NCBI GenBank assembly: GCA_947626395.1 | Contig: CANQRU010000031.1 | Location: forward strand, 1 to 43,921 | Direction: 5' to 3' | Source of the DNA: an uncultured Lachnospiraceae bacterium | GTDB taxonomy: Bacteria > Bacillota > Clostridia > Lachnospirales > Lachnospiraceae | Length of the DNA: 43,921 nucleotides | Part shown: in pieces, positions 33,661 to 42,695 of the stretch | How positions within the stretch are numbered: the stretch's first letter is position 1 | Layout: the number at the start of each line of letters is the position of its first letter | The notes under the pieces: model-generated | What the model was told of the DNA's origin: nothing | Seen by the model: only the letters and a program-made list of their open reading frames with translations | Database searches by the model: none | Program-made: the position numbers and the translations under genes

Positions 33661-33685
33661 CGAACCGCCGGCTGGCGTTCGTTTT
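33661..33685 (+). promoter_or_regulatory. Hairpin with T-run in the ftsH leader
   Basis: CGAAC-CGCC (33661-33669) pairs with GGCG-TTCG (33674-33681, one bulge) and is followed by TTTT. It could act as a weak attenuator between the promoter and ftsH. The rest of the leader is GC-rich with no other clear element. Confidence 0.3.
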
Positions 33686-33804
33686 GCGGCAGGATATGCG
33701 GCAGGATGATAGGCTGGATATGCGGCCGGACAGCCGGAGGACTGACTGAACGGCGGGGCGGGGCGGGACGGCAGGTATACATTTAGAGTAGGAGAACGGA
33801 ATCG

Positions 33805-35736
33805 ATGAATGACAGGAATCCGAACAACCAGAACGGAAAGAATCCGAATTATAACCAGATATTCGGTATCATTCTGACGGCGGGGCTGATCACGCTGATC
33901 GTCGTCATGATGATGAGCAATTTCATGAACCGTCAGACGACGGTTCCTTACAATGAATTCCTGGATTACCTGGAGGCGAATCAGGTAGAGTCTGTCACGG
34001 TAGAAGGGAACGACATTTATTTCACGCTGAAGAGCGAGCGGCCCATTCCGGGCATGACGCTTACGCTGTCTACGGTCCGTATGGAGAGCGGCGATCAGCT
34101 GACGCTCCGTCTGGAGGCAGCCGGGGTGACCTATGAGCAGATCGAGCAGAATACGGCGCTGTGGAGCATTTTAAGCACAGTGCTGATGTTCGGCGCGCTG
34201 ATCTTCCTGATGAATATGATGATGCGCCGCATGGGCGGCGGCGTCATGGGCGTGGGCAAGAGCACGGCCAAGATGTATATGCAGAAGGAGACCGGCGTCA
34301 CGTTTTCCGACGTGGCGGGGCAGGACGAGGCGAAGGAGTCCCTGGTGGAGATCGTGGATTTCCTTCACAATCCGGGGCGTTACACCCACATCGGCGCCAA
34401 GCTGCCCAAGGGCGCGCTTCTGGTGGGCCCGCCGGGTACCGGCAAGACGCTTTTAGCGAGGGCGGTGGCCGGCGAGGCGCATGTGCCGTTCTATTCCCTG
34501 TCCGGATCGGATTTTGTGGAAATGTTCGTGGGCGTGGGCGCGTCGCGTGTCCGCGATCTGTTCAAGCAGGCCCAGGATAACGCTCCCTGCATTATTTTCA
34601 TCGACGAGGTGGACGCCATCGGCAAGAGCCGTGATTCCCGCTTCGGCGGCGGCAACGACGAGCGGGAGCAGACGCTGAACCAGCTGCTTTCGGAGATGGA
34701 CGGTTTCGATTCCTCCAAGGGACTTCTGGTGCTGGCGGCTACCAACCGTCCGGAGATCCTGGATCCGGCGCTTCTGCGTCCGGGACGGTTCGACCGGCGG
34801 ATCATCGTGGACAAGCCGGACCTGAAGGGCCGTGTGGATATCCTGAAGGTGCACGCGAAGAACGTGGCGCTGGATGAGACGGTAGATCTGGACGCGATCG
34901 CGCTGGCGACTTCCGGCGCGGTAGGTTCCGATCTGGCGAATATGATCAATGAAGCCGCGATCCTGGCGGTGAAGAACGGCCGGCAGGCGGTGAGCCAGAA
35001 GGATCTGTTCGAGGCCGTGGAAGTGGTTCTGGTGGGCAAGGAGAAGAAGGACCGCGTCCTCAGCAAGGAAGAGCGGCGGATCGTTTCCTACCACGAGGTG
35101 GGCCACGCGCTGGTCAGCGCCCTCCAGAAGGACGCGGAGCCGGTGCAGAAGATCACGATCGTGCCCCGCACGATGGGCGCGCTGGGCTATGTGATGCAGG
35201 TGCCGGAGGAAGAGAAGTATCTGAATTCGGAGAAAGAGTTAAGAGCCATGCTGGTGGTCAGCCTGGCCGGACGCGCTTCCGAGGAGCTGGTGTTCGATAC
35301 GGTGACCACGGGCGCGGCCAATGATATCGAGAAGGCGACGAAGATCGCTCGGGCCATGGTGACCCAGTTCGGCATGTCGGAGAAGTTCGGACTGATCGGA
35401 CTGGCGACCCAGGAGGATCAGTACTTAAGCGGCCGCATGGTGCTGAACTGCGGCGAAGCCACGGCGGCGGAGATCGACAAGGAAGTCATGCGGATGCTGA
35501 AGGAGGCTTACGCGGAGGCGAAGCGGCTTCTTTCCGAGAACCGGGACGCCATGGACGAGATCGCGGAGTTCCTGATCCAGAGAGAGACGATCACCGGCAA
35601 GGAGTTTATGGATATCCTGCACCGGATCCAGGCGAAGAGAGCGGCGAACGCGGCGGGCGGAACGGTTGGAGCGGCTCCCGAAGTACCATCACAGAATGAC
35701 GGCGGAATCCCGCAGGGAACCCCGGGGCAGAATTGA
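33805..35736 (+). CDS. ftsH: ATP-dependent zinc metalloprotease FtsH
   Basis: 643 residues, normal for the family. One membrane helix near 21-41 and a short extracellular domain. A second helix near 113-136 is followed by the AAA+ domain: Walker A GPPGTGKT (about 209-216), Walker B IIFIDEVDAIG and second region of homology TNRPEILDPALLRPGRFDRR. The zinc site HEVGH has His430, Glu431 and His434. It degrades membrane and regulatory proteins as a hexamer. AGTAGGAG precedes the ATG. The C-terminus has a disordered Gly/Pro tail. Monocistronic with a terminator. Confidence 0.97.
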   Translation: MNDRNPNNQNGKNPNYNQIFGIILTAGLITLIVVMMMSNFMNRQTTVPYNEFLDYLEANQVESVTVEGNDIYFTLKSERPIPGMTLTLSTVRMESGDQLTLRLEAAGVTYEQIEQNTALWSILSTVLMFGALIFLMNMMMRRMGGGVMGVGKSTAKMYMQKETGVTFSDVAGQDEAKESLVEIVDFLHNPGRYTHIGAKLPKGALLVGPPGTGKTLLARAVAGEAHVPFYSLSGSDFVEMFVGVGASRVRDLFKQAQDNAPCIIFIDEVDAIGKSRDSRFGGGNDEREQTLNQLLSEMDGFDSSKGLLVLAATNRPEILDPALLRPGRFDRRIIVDKPDLKGRVDILKVHAKNVALDETVDLDAIALATSGAVGSDLANMINEAAILAVKNGRQAVSQKDLFEAVEVVLVGKEKKDRVLSKEERRIVSYHEVGHALVSALQKDAEPVQKITIVPRTMGALGYVMQVPEEEKYLNSEKELRAMLVVSLAGRASEELVFDTVTTGAANDIEKATKIARAMVTQFGMSEKFGLIGLATQEDQYLSGRMVLNCGEATAAEIDKEVMRMLKEAYAEAKRLLSENRDAMDEIAEFLIQRETITGKEFMDILHRIQAKRAANAAGGTVGAAPEVPSQNDGGIPQGTPGQN

Positions 35737-35752
35737 TAGATGTAATGAAATC

Positions 35753-35799
35753 AGGCAGTAATCACTGAAGGAGAAATATCCCAGCAATGATTACTGCCT
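35753..35799 (+). terminator. ftsH terminator
   Basis: AGGCAGTAATCA (35753-35764) pairs perfectly with TGATTACTGCCT (35788-35799), loop 23 bases, then GTTATTTTATT. Confidence 0.8.
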
Positions 35800-35837
35800 G
35801 TTATTTTATTGTGAACAGAGCGCCAGTGACGCCATGC
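35799..35837 (-). repeat. 39-bp palindromic repeat, copy 5
   Basis: On the minus strand it begins GCATGGCGTCACTGGCGCTC. The first half matches the family well; the last third has decayed. It lies between the ftsH terminator and the convergent M20 gene. Confidence 0.65.
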
Positions 35838-35850
35838 TTGTATTGTCGTT

Positions 35851-37293
35851 TTAATATCTCCCCACCGGCGGCATCACGTCGTCCGGCAGCGGGCAATGGT
35901 AGACGCCGCCGGTCTTTGCGCGGAATTCCTCCCACGCGGCGGCAATGGTCTCCGGCGACTGCATGGTCCTGACGGTGCAGAGCGCCAGCATCTTCGCTGC
36001 GGTCAGAAGTCCCTTGTGGCCAAGGGAACTGCAGGATTGGGCGGTCATCTGCCAGGTGTGGCCTACATTTCCGAGGCAGCAGGTGGCTACGTTCAGGTTC
36101 AGGGTCGGAACCGCGTATCCCACGTCGCCCACGTCGGTGGAGCCGGATTCGTAGGGGTGCGGGCCGTCCTTGTAGGGATGGATCTCCGCGTCCAGCGGTT
36201 TCGCCAGGAGTGTATCCAGCCGCTCCGCGCCGTATTTGGAGGCGATCTCCGCTTTGATGGCGTCAAGTGTCACCGGATCGTAGGATTCCAGAAATGCTTT
36301 CGCCAGGGCGTAGTCGTCGTCATCCCACCGGGGAGCGCCCACCTCCATCATGCACTGCGTGGCGAAGCGGCCCAGCACGTCGTTGGACACATAGTCGGAA
36401 AACGCCATGGTGATCTCGTATTTCATCTCGGTCTCGGTCATCATAGCTGCCCCGCGGGCCACTTTGACGACGCGCTCGAAGAGTTCTTTCATCTGATGGA
36501 CTTTGGGAGCACGGACCTCGTATTTGATCAGGGAATGATCCTGGACCACATTAGGCGAGGTTCCGCCCGCGTCCACGTAAGCGTAATGGACGCGCGCCTG
36601 GTCGATCATATGCTCCCGCAGATAATTGACGCCTACGCTCATCAGCTCCGCCGCGTCCAGCGCGCTGCGCCCCAGATGGGGACTGCCGCCGGCGTGGGCG
36701 GAACGGCCGAAAAACTCGAAATTGGCGCCCATGATCGCCACGCTGCAGTGCTGCTGGGCTTCATTGCGGGAGGCCGGGTGCCAGGTGTAGACGAAATCCA
36801 CGCCGTCGAACAGACCGTCCCTGGCCATGAACTGTTTGGCGCCTGCGCCTTCTTCCGCGGCGCAGCCGTAATAGATGATGGCTCCGTCCTTCTCATAGGC
36901 GTCCAGATAATCCCTGACGGTCAGCGCGGCCGCCAGTGCGCCGGTGCCCAGGCAGCTGTGGCCGCAGCCGTGGCCGGGGGCGCCGGAGATAATCGGTGAT
37001 TTGGACGGCGTAGCCGCTTGCTGGCTTAAGGCCGCCAGCGCGTCGAATTCGCCCAGAATGCCCATGACAGGATGGCCGGTGCCGCGGCTGTATCTGGCGG
37101 TGAAGGCGGTTGGAATATGGGCCACGCCTTTTTCTACGGCGAAGCCTTCTTTTTCCAGAATATCGCAGAGAAGGGCGGAGGACTTGTACTCCTCGTAGGG
37201 AAGCTCCGCATAGCTCCAGATCTTGTCGTTGGCGTCGAGGATCGTGGCCTCGCGGCGGGCGACGGACTGTTCGATGAATTCTAAGTCGGTCAT
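35851..37293 (-). CDS. M20 family amidohydrolase, AbgB-like
   Basis: 480 residues. Metal-binding and catalytic motifs include GHGCGHSCLG (about 127-136), AEEGAGAKQF (about 171-180) and TWHPAS (about 193-198), followed by the lid/dimerisation domain (FEFFGRSAHAGGSP). The family contains aminobenzoyl-glutamate hydrolase and N-acyl amino acid amidohydrolases, cytoplasmic enzymes that free an amino acid from an amide. The start is supported by AAAGGAG about ten bases upstream. The gene follows the amino-acid importer operon in the same direction after 288 bp, so the importer may feed it. Confidence 0.9.
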   Translation of the reverse strand: MTDLEFIEQSVARREATILDANDKIWSYAELPYEEYKSSALLCDILEKEGFAVEKGVAHIPTAFTARYSRGTGHPVMGILGEFDALAALSQQAATPSKSPIISGAPGHGCGHSCLGTGALAAALTVRDYLDAYEKDGAIIYYGCAAEEGAGAKQFMARDGLFDGVDFVYTWHPASRNEAQQHCSVAIMGANFEFFGRSAHAGGSPHLGRSALDAAELMSVGVNYLREHMIDQARVHYAYVDAGGTSPNVVQDHSLIKYEVRAPKVHQMKELFERVVKVARGAAMMTETEMKYEITMAFSDYVSNDVLGRFATQCMMEVGAPRWDDDDYALAKAFLESYDPVTLDAIKAEIASKYGAERLDTLLAKPLDAEIHPYKDGPHPYESGSTDVGDVGYAVPTLNLNVATCCLGNVGHTWQMTAQSCSSLGHKGLLTAAKMLALCTVRTMQSPETIAAAWEEFRAKTGGVYHCPLPDDVMPPVGRY

Positions 37294-37415
37294 AACCGGA
37301 TTGCTCCTTTCTGACTGCCGAACTGCTGCCGGCAGTTATTTGTCATTATTCATAACATGATTCAGACATCATGCAGAAGACGGCGTCATTAATGATTTTC
37401 CTGTCTATCGATTTA

Positions 37416-37503
37416 TAACGGAAAACGGCGCATCCGCTTTGCTATCAGACATTGGAAGCTAACGGAAAACGGCGCTGCCGCTCTGCTGTCTGGCATTGGA
37501 AGC
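37416..37503. repeat. 44-bp tandem duplication
   Basis: Copies at 37416-37459 and 37460-37503 begin TAACGGAAAACGGCGC and end CATTGGAAGC, differing at six positions. It lies in the 288-bp gap between the importer operon and the M20 gene. The second copy runs into a GGCG-AA-CGCC mini-hairpin (37504-37513). Confidence 0.8.
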
Positions 37504-37581
37504 GGCGAACGCCGTACGTTTACTTATACCTTAATTTTCTGGAAATGTATCCTGTGGGACAGGAATCTTTGCAGGAACATA

Positions 37582-38376
37582 TTACAGTACCTTACTTAGG
37601 AATTCCGCCGTCCGCGGGTTCTTCGGATTCCCGAAGATCTCCTCCGGCGTGCCTTCCTCGGCGATCCGGCCGTCCTCCATGAACAGCACCCGGTCGCTGA
37701 CTTCCCGCGCAAAGCCCATTTCATGGGTCACGATGACGATGGTCATGCCGCTTTCCGCCAGATCTCTGATGACGGTCAGAACGTCCTTTACCATCTCCGG
37801 GTCCAGGGCGCTGGTGGGCTCGTCGAACAGAATCACCTCCGGCTCCATGGCCAGGGCCCGGACGATGGCCAGACGCTGCTTCTGGCCGCCGGACAGCTTG
37901 CGGGGATATTCGTCCCGCTTATCCAGAAGGCCTACTTTCTCAAGGAGTTCTTCCGCCCTGGCGACAGCCTGGGCTTTCGGGATCTTCTTCTCAAGCGTCG
38001 GGGCGATGGTGATATTTTCCAGCACCGTCAGATTAGGAAATACATTGAAATGCTGGAAGACCATGCCGATCTTCTGGCGGTGTTTATCGATGTCGATGAC
38101 GCCGCCGCGGGAAAACGGACGGAAACGCCGCGCGTTCCGGACCTTCCGGTCGGCGATGTCCACGCCGTCGAACCAGATGTGGCCTTCTTCCGGCGTCTCC
38201 AACAGGTTCAGGCACCGCAGAAACGTGCTCTTGCCGCTGCCGCTGGGGCCGATGATGGAAACGACCTCGCCCAGATTCACATGCTGGTCGATGTTCTTTA
38301 ATACATGGAGTTTTCCGAAGCTTTTGGACAGGCCTTCCACACGGATGATGACCTGGTCCTGAACCTGTTTAGTCAC
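37582..38376 (-). CDS. Polar amino acid ABC transporter ATP-binding protein
   Basis: 264 residues, GlnQ/HisP type: Walker [11 protein letters not shown]-loop [11 protein letters not shown], signature [15 protein letters not shown], Walker [15 protein letters not shown] and switch VTHEMGFA. A loop of about 20 residues ([16 protein letters not shown]) before the Q-loop is longer than usual. GTG start at 38376 with AAAGGAGG ten bases upstream, overlapping the permease gene by 8 bp. Third gene of the importer operon. Energises uptake of a polar amino acid or dipeptide-like amine. Confidence 0.93.
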   Translation of the reverse strand: MTKQVQDQVIIRVEGLSKSFGKLHVLKNIDQHVNLGEVVSIIGPSGSGKSTFLRCLNLLETPEEGHIWFDGVDIADRKVRNARRFRPFSRGGVIDIDKHRQKIGMVFQHFNVFPNLTVLENITIAPTLEKKIPKAQAVARAEELLEKVGLLDKRDEYPRKLSGGQKQRLAIVRALAMEPEVILFDEPTSALDPEMVKDVLTVIRDLAESGMTIVIVTHEMGFAREVSDRVLFMEDGRIAEEGTPEEIFGNPKNPRTAEFLSKVL

Positions 38377-39034
38377 TGGCCTTAAGCCTCCTTTCCAGCA
38401 GCTTTAAGAGCTTGGTCAGCACAAAGGTTACGATGAGATAAATGAGTCCGGCGATGGTCAGGGACGGCAGCGCCAGAAATGTGGTGGACTGCACCGTCTT
38501 GTAAGCCGTCATCAGCTCGCCTACGAAGAAGACGGAGGCGAGGGAGGTCTCCTTGACCATGACGATGAATTCATTGCCCAGGGCAGGAAGGATGTTCTTG
38601 ATGGCCTGTGGGAGAATGATATGCTGCATCATGTTCCGGTCGGACATGCCCAGGCTTTTGGCGGCTTCGGTCTGCCCCTTGTCTACCGCCTGGATCCCGG
38701 CGCGGATCACTTCGGCCACGTAGGCGCTGCTGTTGACGATCAGGGCCACGATGATGCAGGCCGTGTCCGACATGGTGATGGGCACGATCTTCGGCAGCAG
38801 GAGCCAGAAGAAATACAGCTGCAGAAGGATCGGCGTGCCGCGCAGCACCTCGATATAGACGCCGGTAATGGCGTACAGGATCTTAGAGCGCGACAGCCGC
38901 ATCAGCGCCACGAAGGTGCCTAAAATGGTGCCGACGACCACGGTGATCAGGGCCAGCCAGAGCGTTCCGAACAGGCCGTTGATGAATACGTAGTCGTATC
39001 GCTGCCAGATTTTGATCATATTTTCCAGAAACAT
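38369..39034 (-). CDS. Polar amino acid ABC transporter permease
   Basis: 221 residues, about five membrane segments. The GlnP/HisM motif [14 protein letters not shown] (about 62-75) and the EAA loop [34 protein letters not shown] (split over about 132-166) are typical of this family. Only one permease gene is present, so it probably works as a homodimer. It lies 28 bp after the binding-protein gene. Confidence 0.93.
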   Translation of the reverse strand: MFLENMIKIWQRYDYVFINGLFGTLWLALITVVVGTILGTFVALMRLSRSKILYAITGVYIEVLRGTPILLQLYFFWLLLPKIVPITMSDTACIIVALIVNSSAYVAEVIRAGIQAVDKGQTEAAKSLGMSDRNMMQHIILPQAIKNILPALGNEFIVMVKETSLASVFFVGELMTAYKTVQSTTFLALPSLTIAGLIYLIVTFVLTKLLKLLERRLKASD

Positions 39035-39062
39035 GGTGCGGTTAATCCCTTTCTGTTATATC

Positions 39063-39932
39063 TTAGTCAATCCCCAGGCTGGACGCGTACTCCGTATATT
39101 CCGAATACCATTCCTCGTACAGTCCCTGTTCGATGACCTCGGCGATGATCTCATTGATCTTCGCCGTCAGCTCGTCCTCGCCCTTGGGCATGCCGATGCG
39201 GGTGCCGCTGGTGCTGGGATCGATCACGAAACGGAAATTATTGGCGATGGCCAGGCCCGGATTGGCCGCGGCGTAAAGCTCTGCCGTAGCGATCTCGGTA
39301 GCGGCCGCGTCGGCCTTATTCTCCTGAACCATCAGAAAACCGTCGGTGGTGGCGGAGACCCGCTTGAGTTCCTTGTAGGCGGGGACTTGATCGTTCACCA
39401 GATTCTCCTGCAGAGAGCCGCTCTGGGCCACGATCACGGCGTCCGCCAGGGACTCGGGATCCGGGTATTTGTCAATGTCTTCCTCGCGGACCAGAAGCCC
39501 GTAAACTTCGCTTTCAAAATGATATCCGTCGGACAGGTTCATGGCTTCCGCCCGCTCCGGGGTGTAGGCCAGCGCGGAGATGGCCATGTCGTATTTGCCC
39601 TCCGTGACGCTGCTTAACACCGCCGCGAACTCCAGCGGAACGATGCGCAGTTCCACGCCCAGCTTGTCCGCTATGTATTTGGCCAGTTCAATGTCGCAGC
39701 CTACATACTGCTCGTCGCCCTCCTTGGATGAATCGATGAATTCCTGGGGCGCGAAATACGGCTCCGTGGCGACTTCCATGTAACCACGCTGGAGAATCTC
39801 CTCCAGACGGTTGGACGCGGCGGCCGAAGTTCCCGCCTCGCCGGAAGCGCTCTGTCCGCCGCAGGCGGTAAGCGCAGTGACGGCCGCGGCAAGGGCCAGC
39901 GCGATGGCTTTCATTTTCACAGATCTCTTCAT
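39063..39932 (-). CDS. Amino acid ABC transporter substrate-binding lipoprotein
   Basis: 289 residues from the ATG at 39932, preferred over an ATG six codons upstream that coincides with the AGGAGG ribosome site itself. A lipobox LTAC (about residue 20-24) anchors it to the outer membrane face. The mature domain has family-3 periplasmic-binding features: YMEVATEPYFAPQEF, DIELAKYIADKLGVEL, YDMAISALAYTPERAEAMNLS. First gene of the importer operon. The ligand is probably a polar or basic amino acid, not resolvable here. Confidence 0.92.
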   Translation of the reverse strand: MKRSVKMKAIALALAAAVTALTACGGQSASGEAGTSAAASNRLEEILQRGYMEVATEPYFAPQEFIDSSKEGDEQYVGCDIELAKYIADKLGVELRIVPLEFAAVLSSVTEGKYDMAISALAYTPERAEAMNLSDGYHFESEVYGLLVREEDIDKYPDPESLADAVIVAQSGSLQENLVNDQVPAYKELKRVSATTDGFLMVQENKADAAATEIATAELYAAANPGLAIANNFRFVIDPSTSGTRIGMPKGEDELTAKINEIIAEVIEQGLYEEWYSEYTEYASSLGID

Positions 39933-40075
39933 AAATCGTATCCTCCTCATGGTTTGCGGGCGGGCCGGGAACGGTCGGTTCCACAGCGCAGGCGCAGCCG
40001 CTGATGATATTAAAGTTATAGCTCGCTTTATTGCTTTATCTCTCTACCATAGTAAAGTGATAGCCGAGCAAAGAT

Positions 40076-40104
40076 ATTATCCCCTGAATGCGGGGATTTG
40101 TCAA
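40076..40104 (-). promoter_or_regulatory. Promoter of the importer operon with an inverted repeat in the spacer
   Basis: On the minus strand perfect TTGACA (40099-40104), a 17-bp spacer and GATAAT (40076-40081). ATCCCC (40079-40084) and GGGGAT (40092-40097) form an inverted repeat across the spacer, a likely repressor site. The leader to the first ATG is about 140 bp. Confidence 0.7.
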
Positions 40105-40216
40105 CTGTTTTTTGCGCTTAAGTGGTTATTTTGGATGTTTTTTTGCGATTATCTTGTAAATTAGGCAATTTCACGCTCGGCGGGCACTGCGGCCGATGCG
40201 CAGAGTGGGGAGAGAA

Positions 40217-40274
40217 AGTCAGATGAGTACCGCCGAAGCTCTGATGGTTAAACTGTCAGGGGCTTCGGCGGTTT
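40217..40274 (-). repeat. 58-bp hairpin repeat, copy 1 (probable terminator of the AraC/GyrI gene)
   Basis: The stem CCGCCGAAGC (40230-40239) pairs with GCTTCGGCGG (40262-40271). The whole 58 bp matches 41355-41412 at 50 of 58 positions. It lies about 65 bp after the minus-strand AraC/GyrI stop, so it may end that transcript. Confidence 0.7.
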
Positions 40275-40311
40275 GTATTTCCATGCAAGCAGGGCGCCAG
40301 CGACGCCCTGC
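40273..40311 (-). repeat. 39-bp palindromic repeat, copy 6 (best conserved)
   Basis: On the minus strand it begins GCAGGGCGTCGCTGGCGCCC and ends CATGGAAATACAA. GCAGGGCG and CGCCCTGC make perfect 8-bp arms with a 7-base loop. It lies just after the AraC/GyrI gene. Confidence 0.85.
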
Positions 40312-40336
40312 TCGTGCTATGCGTTCATTTGTGCGT

Positions 40337-41275
40337 TCAGCGCCCAACCTTCCGTATCGGCATCCAGATCTGGATCTTCCGCGTCTCGCGGGGCATCCAC
40401 TGGTAGACGGCCAGTTCCGGCCCCTCAGCCAGTTCAAAGCCCATGTCCGGCATCCATTCGGTCAGGATCCGGATCCGCTGGTTCAGCAGGCCGAGATAAT
40501 CGGCGATCGGATGTTTCACATCCTCTGTCTCAAAGATGACGTAGGTGTTCCCGGGGATGGTAATTGTCTCGAGCCCCAGCTTTTCCACGAAATCCACGCC
40601 GGTCACGCTGTGATCATACAGATGGGCGCGGGTCCATTCGTCAAGATCGTGACAGTAGCAGAAGTCGTATCCGTCGTCGGTGATGTTCGTGACGACGCAG
40701 TATTCGTTGGTAAAACCGCCGCGTACGGTCTCTGCGGCGCCTTTCAGGAACCACTGTTTCCCTCTGGTCGTGACGAAAAGCTGTTCCTCCTGACGCTCGC
40801 GATCTTCGCCGTATGGCGCGCCGGTGAAATGTGCCCGGTAGCCGGTCAGGATCAGTTCCGGTTTCTCTTCAATTCTGTAATTCATGTTTGTCCCGCCTTC
40901 CATTGAGAATTTAAGTACAAGCCGGGAAAATGACCGCAGGCGGCAGCCGCCGGATTTCACCTGCGACGGCAGTACGCCGTGGAAGCGCTGGAACGCCCGG
41001 GCGAAGCTGTCGGGGCTTTCATAGCCGTATTTCAGCGCCGCGTCGATCACCTTGATATCGCCGGAGGCCAGTTCCGTGCCGGCCAGGGACAGCCTCCGGT
41101 TACGGATATACTCGCCCAGCGTGTATCCGCAGAGAATACTGAAGATCCGCTGAAAATGAAAGCTGGACGAGAAGCTCTGCGCCGCTGCGGCCTCATAGTC
41201 GATGTCTTCCAACAGATGGTCTTCGATGTAGTCGATGGAGCGCTGCAGTCCGGTGATCCAGTCGTTTGCTGCCAT
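40337..41275 (-). CDS. AraC-family regulator with GyrI-like effector-binding domain
   Basis: 312 residues. Unlike the other AraC protein here, the DNA-binding part is N-terminal (about 8-110): YIEDHLLEDIDYEAAAAQS, then HFQRIFSILCGYTLGEYIRN and IDAALKYGYESPDSFARAFQ. A short linker leads to a GyrI/Rob-like effector domain (about 130-312, GYRAHFTGAPYGEDRERQEE), which in relatives binds small lipophilic cations or drugs. AAGGAGG nine bases before the ATG. Monocistronic. It is bracketed by two copies of a 58-bp hairpin repeat. Targets unknown. Confidence 0.92.
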   Translation of the reverse strand: MAANDWITGLQRSIDYIEDHLLEDIDYEAAAAQSFSSSFHFQRIFSILCGYTLGEYIRNRRLSLAGTELASGDIKVIDAALKYGYESPDSFARAFQRFHGVLPSQVKSGGCRLRSFSRLVLKFSMEGGTNMNYRIEEKPELILTGYRAHFTGAPYGEDRERQEEQLFVTTRGKQWFLKGAAETVRGGFTNEYCVVTNITDDGYDFCYCHDLDEWTRAHLYDHSVTGVDFVEKLGLETITIPGNTYVIFETEDVKHPIADYLGLLNQRIRILTEWMPDMGFELAEGPELAVYQWMPRETRKIQIWMPIRKVGR

Positions 41276-41354
41276 GGGTATTTTCCTCCTTGCCTGTCCT
41301 GCGTATATTCTAGCAGAAGGCGTGGGCGCCTGCCCGACTTTGCGTGCGGATAAG

Positions 41355-41412
41355 AGTCAGATAAATGCCGCCGAAGTTCTGGCGGTTAAACTGACAGGGA
41401 CTTCGGCGGTTT
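41355..41412 (-). repeat. 58-bp hairpin repeat, copy 2 (probable terminator of the DUF4349 gene)
   Basis: Stem CCGCCGAAGT (41368-41377) pairs with ACTTCGGCGG (41400-41409). Compared with copy 1, one stem pair changed from C-G to T-A on both sides, so the hairpin itself is being kept. It lies 12 bp after the DUF4349 stop. Confidence 0.75.
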
Positions 41413-41423
41413 TCGCTGCACGA

Positions 41424-42695
41424 TTATGACTGTGGAGGAGCGTCAGACGGCGAGTCGTTCTGAGATTGTGCGGCTTCGGCTGGAACTGTCGGGGCGTCCT
41501 GCTTTGTCTGCTGCATTGCCTCTGTCGGTATCTGCGGCGGCACGGCTGCCTGTGCTTCTGTCGGCGTCTGTACTTGTACCGGAGTTTCGCCAGCTTTTTT
41601 CTTCTTTCCCGGCAGCTTCATCTGGCCGGTCGTATGCGGATCCTTCCTGCGGCGCTTCATGACGGCGCGCACGATCAATACGATGATCGCGATAAATACT
41701 GCCCAGACCAGAAGCGTCGGAATGGACGACACGAACCACACGAAGAAGTTCACGAACCCATTTCCCACATTCTTCAGATTGCGGGCAAAGCCCTTCTGGA
41801 TGCGGGTCATGACGGAATCCGGTTCGGTGGGCGTGAAGACGGCTACCTCGTCGATGCTGATGTAGACGGTGCTGTAGTCCACCTGGTTGTCATAGGTGCG
41901 GAGCTGGGACTCGAACCGTTCCAGCTCGTAGCGGATCTCGCTTAGCCGCTCCTCCAGCGCGATGACCGCGTCCAGGGAATCGGCCTTTTCCAGCAGTTCC
42001 CACAGCCGCTCCTGCTCGATGGTCAGGGATTTCTTGCGGCTCTCGATATCCGTGTACTGAAGCGTCACGTCCTGGACGTTCTCGGAGCGGTAGGTCACAT
42101 TGCTCTTCTCGCTCATCTGGCTGAGGAACGCGTCTACCTGGTTTGCCGGCACCCGGGCGGTGATGGAAGCGTAGCGCCGTCCGCTGCCGCCGGAAATGCT
42201 TCTGCCGGACAGATCGGACTGCTCGATGTAGCCGCCGCTGGCGTCCACAAACTGGCTGATGCTGGCGAGAAGATCGTCGAATTCCGTGGTTTCTACGTTT
42301 AAGTTTACGGTGCGGATCAGCTTGCGGGCAGCTTTGGCGGCTGCGGCGTTGTCCGGATCCGAAGTCCCGTTGGCGTCACCTCCCGCCGGCGCCGGTTCGC
42401 CGGCTGCGGCCGACAGACCGCTGTCATAAGAGATCTCTCCGGACTCGGCTTCACATGCCTCTTCCGGCATCCAGGCGGCAGTTTCCGCGATGGTTTCCGC
42501 GGCGTAATCAGCGGCCGGGGCTATGGCTCCGTTGTATTCGTAGGAGTAGCTGTCCATGGCGGCCGCGGTAGTCATGGCTATGTAGCTGTTTGCCGCGCTG
42601 CCGCCGGATTTGCCGCCTCCGCAGGCCGCGATGGTCGCGGCGGCCAGCAGGAAGATCATGGCGAAGGCTGTGATGGTACGAAGTGATTTTTTCAT
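41424..42695 (-). CDS. DUF4349-domain lipoprotein
   Basis: 423 residues. Signal with lipobox near Cys25 (AATIAACGGG), an Ala/Glu/Gly-rich unstructured stretch (about 30-125), then the DUF4349 domain (about 126-285) with RKLIRTVNLNVETTEFDDL at its start and a coiled coil at about 200-250 (IESRKKSLTIEQERLWELLE). A membrane helix at about 305-335 is followed by RRRK and a Pro/Gln/Thr tail of 85 residues. Function of this family is not established; it is an envelope protein. AAAAGGAGG eight bases before the ATG. Confidence 0.88.
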   Translation of the reverse strand: MKKSLRTITAFAMIFLLAAATIAACGGGKSGGSAANSYIAMTTAAAMDSYSYEYNGAIAPAADYAAETIAETAAWMPEEACEAESGEISYDSGLSAAAGEPAPAGGDANGTSDPDNAAAAKAARKLIRTVNLNVETTEFDDLLASISQFVDASGGYIEQSDLSGRSISGGSGRRYASITARVPANQVDAFLSQMSEKSNVTYRSENVQDVTLQYTDIESRKKSLTIEQERLWELLEKADSLDAVIALEERLSEIRYELERFESQLRTYDNQVDYSTVYISIDEVAVFTPTEPDSVMTRIQKGFARNLKNVGNGFVNFFVWFVSSIPTLLVWAVFIAIIVLIVRAVMKRRRKDPHTTGQMKLPGKKKKAGETPVQVQTPTEAQAAVPPQIPTEAMQQTKQDAPTVPAEAAQSQNDSPSDAPPQS

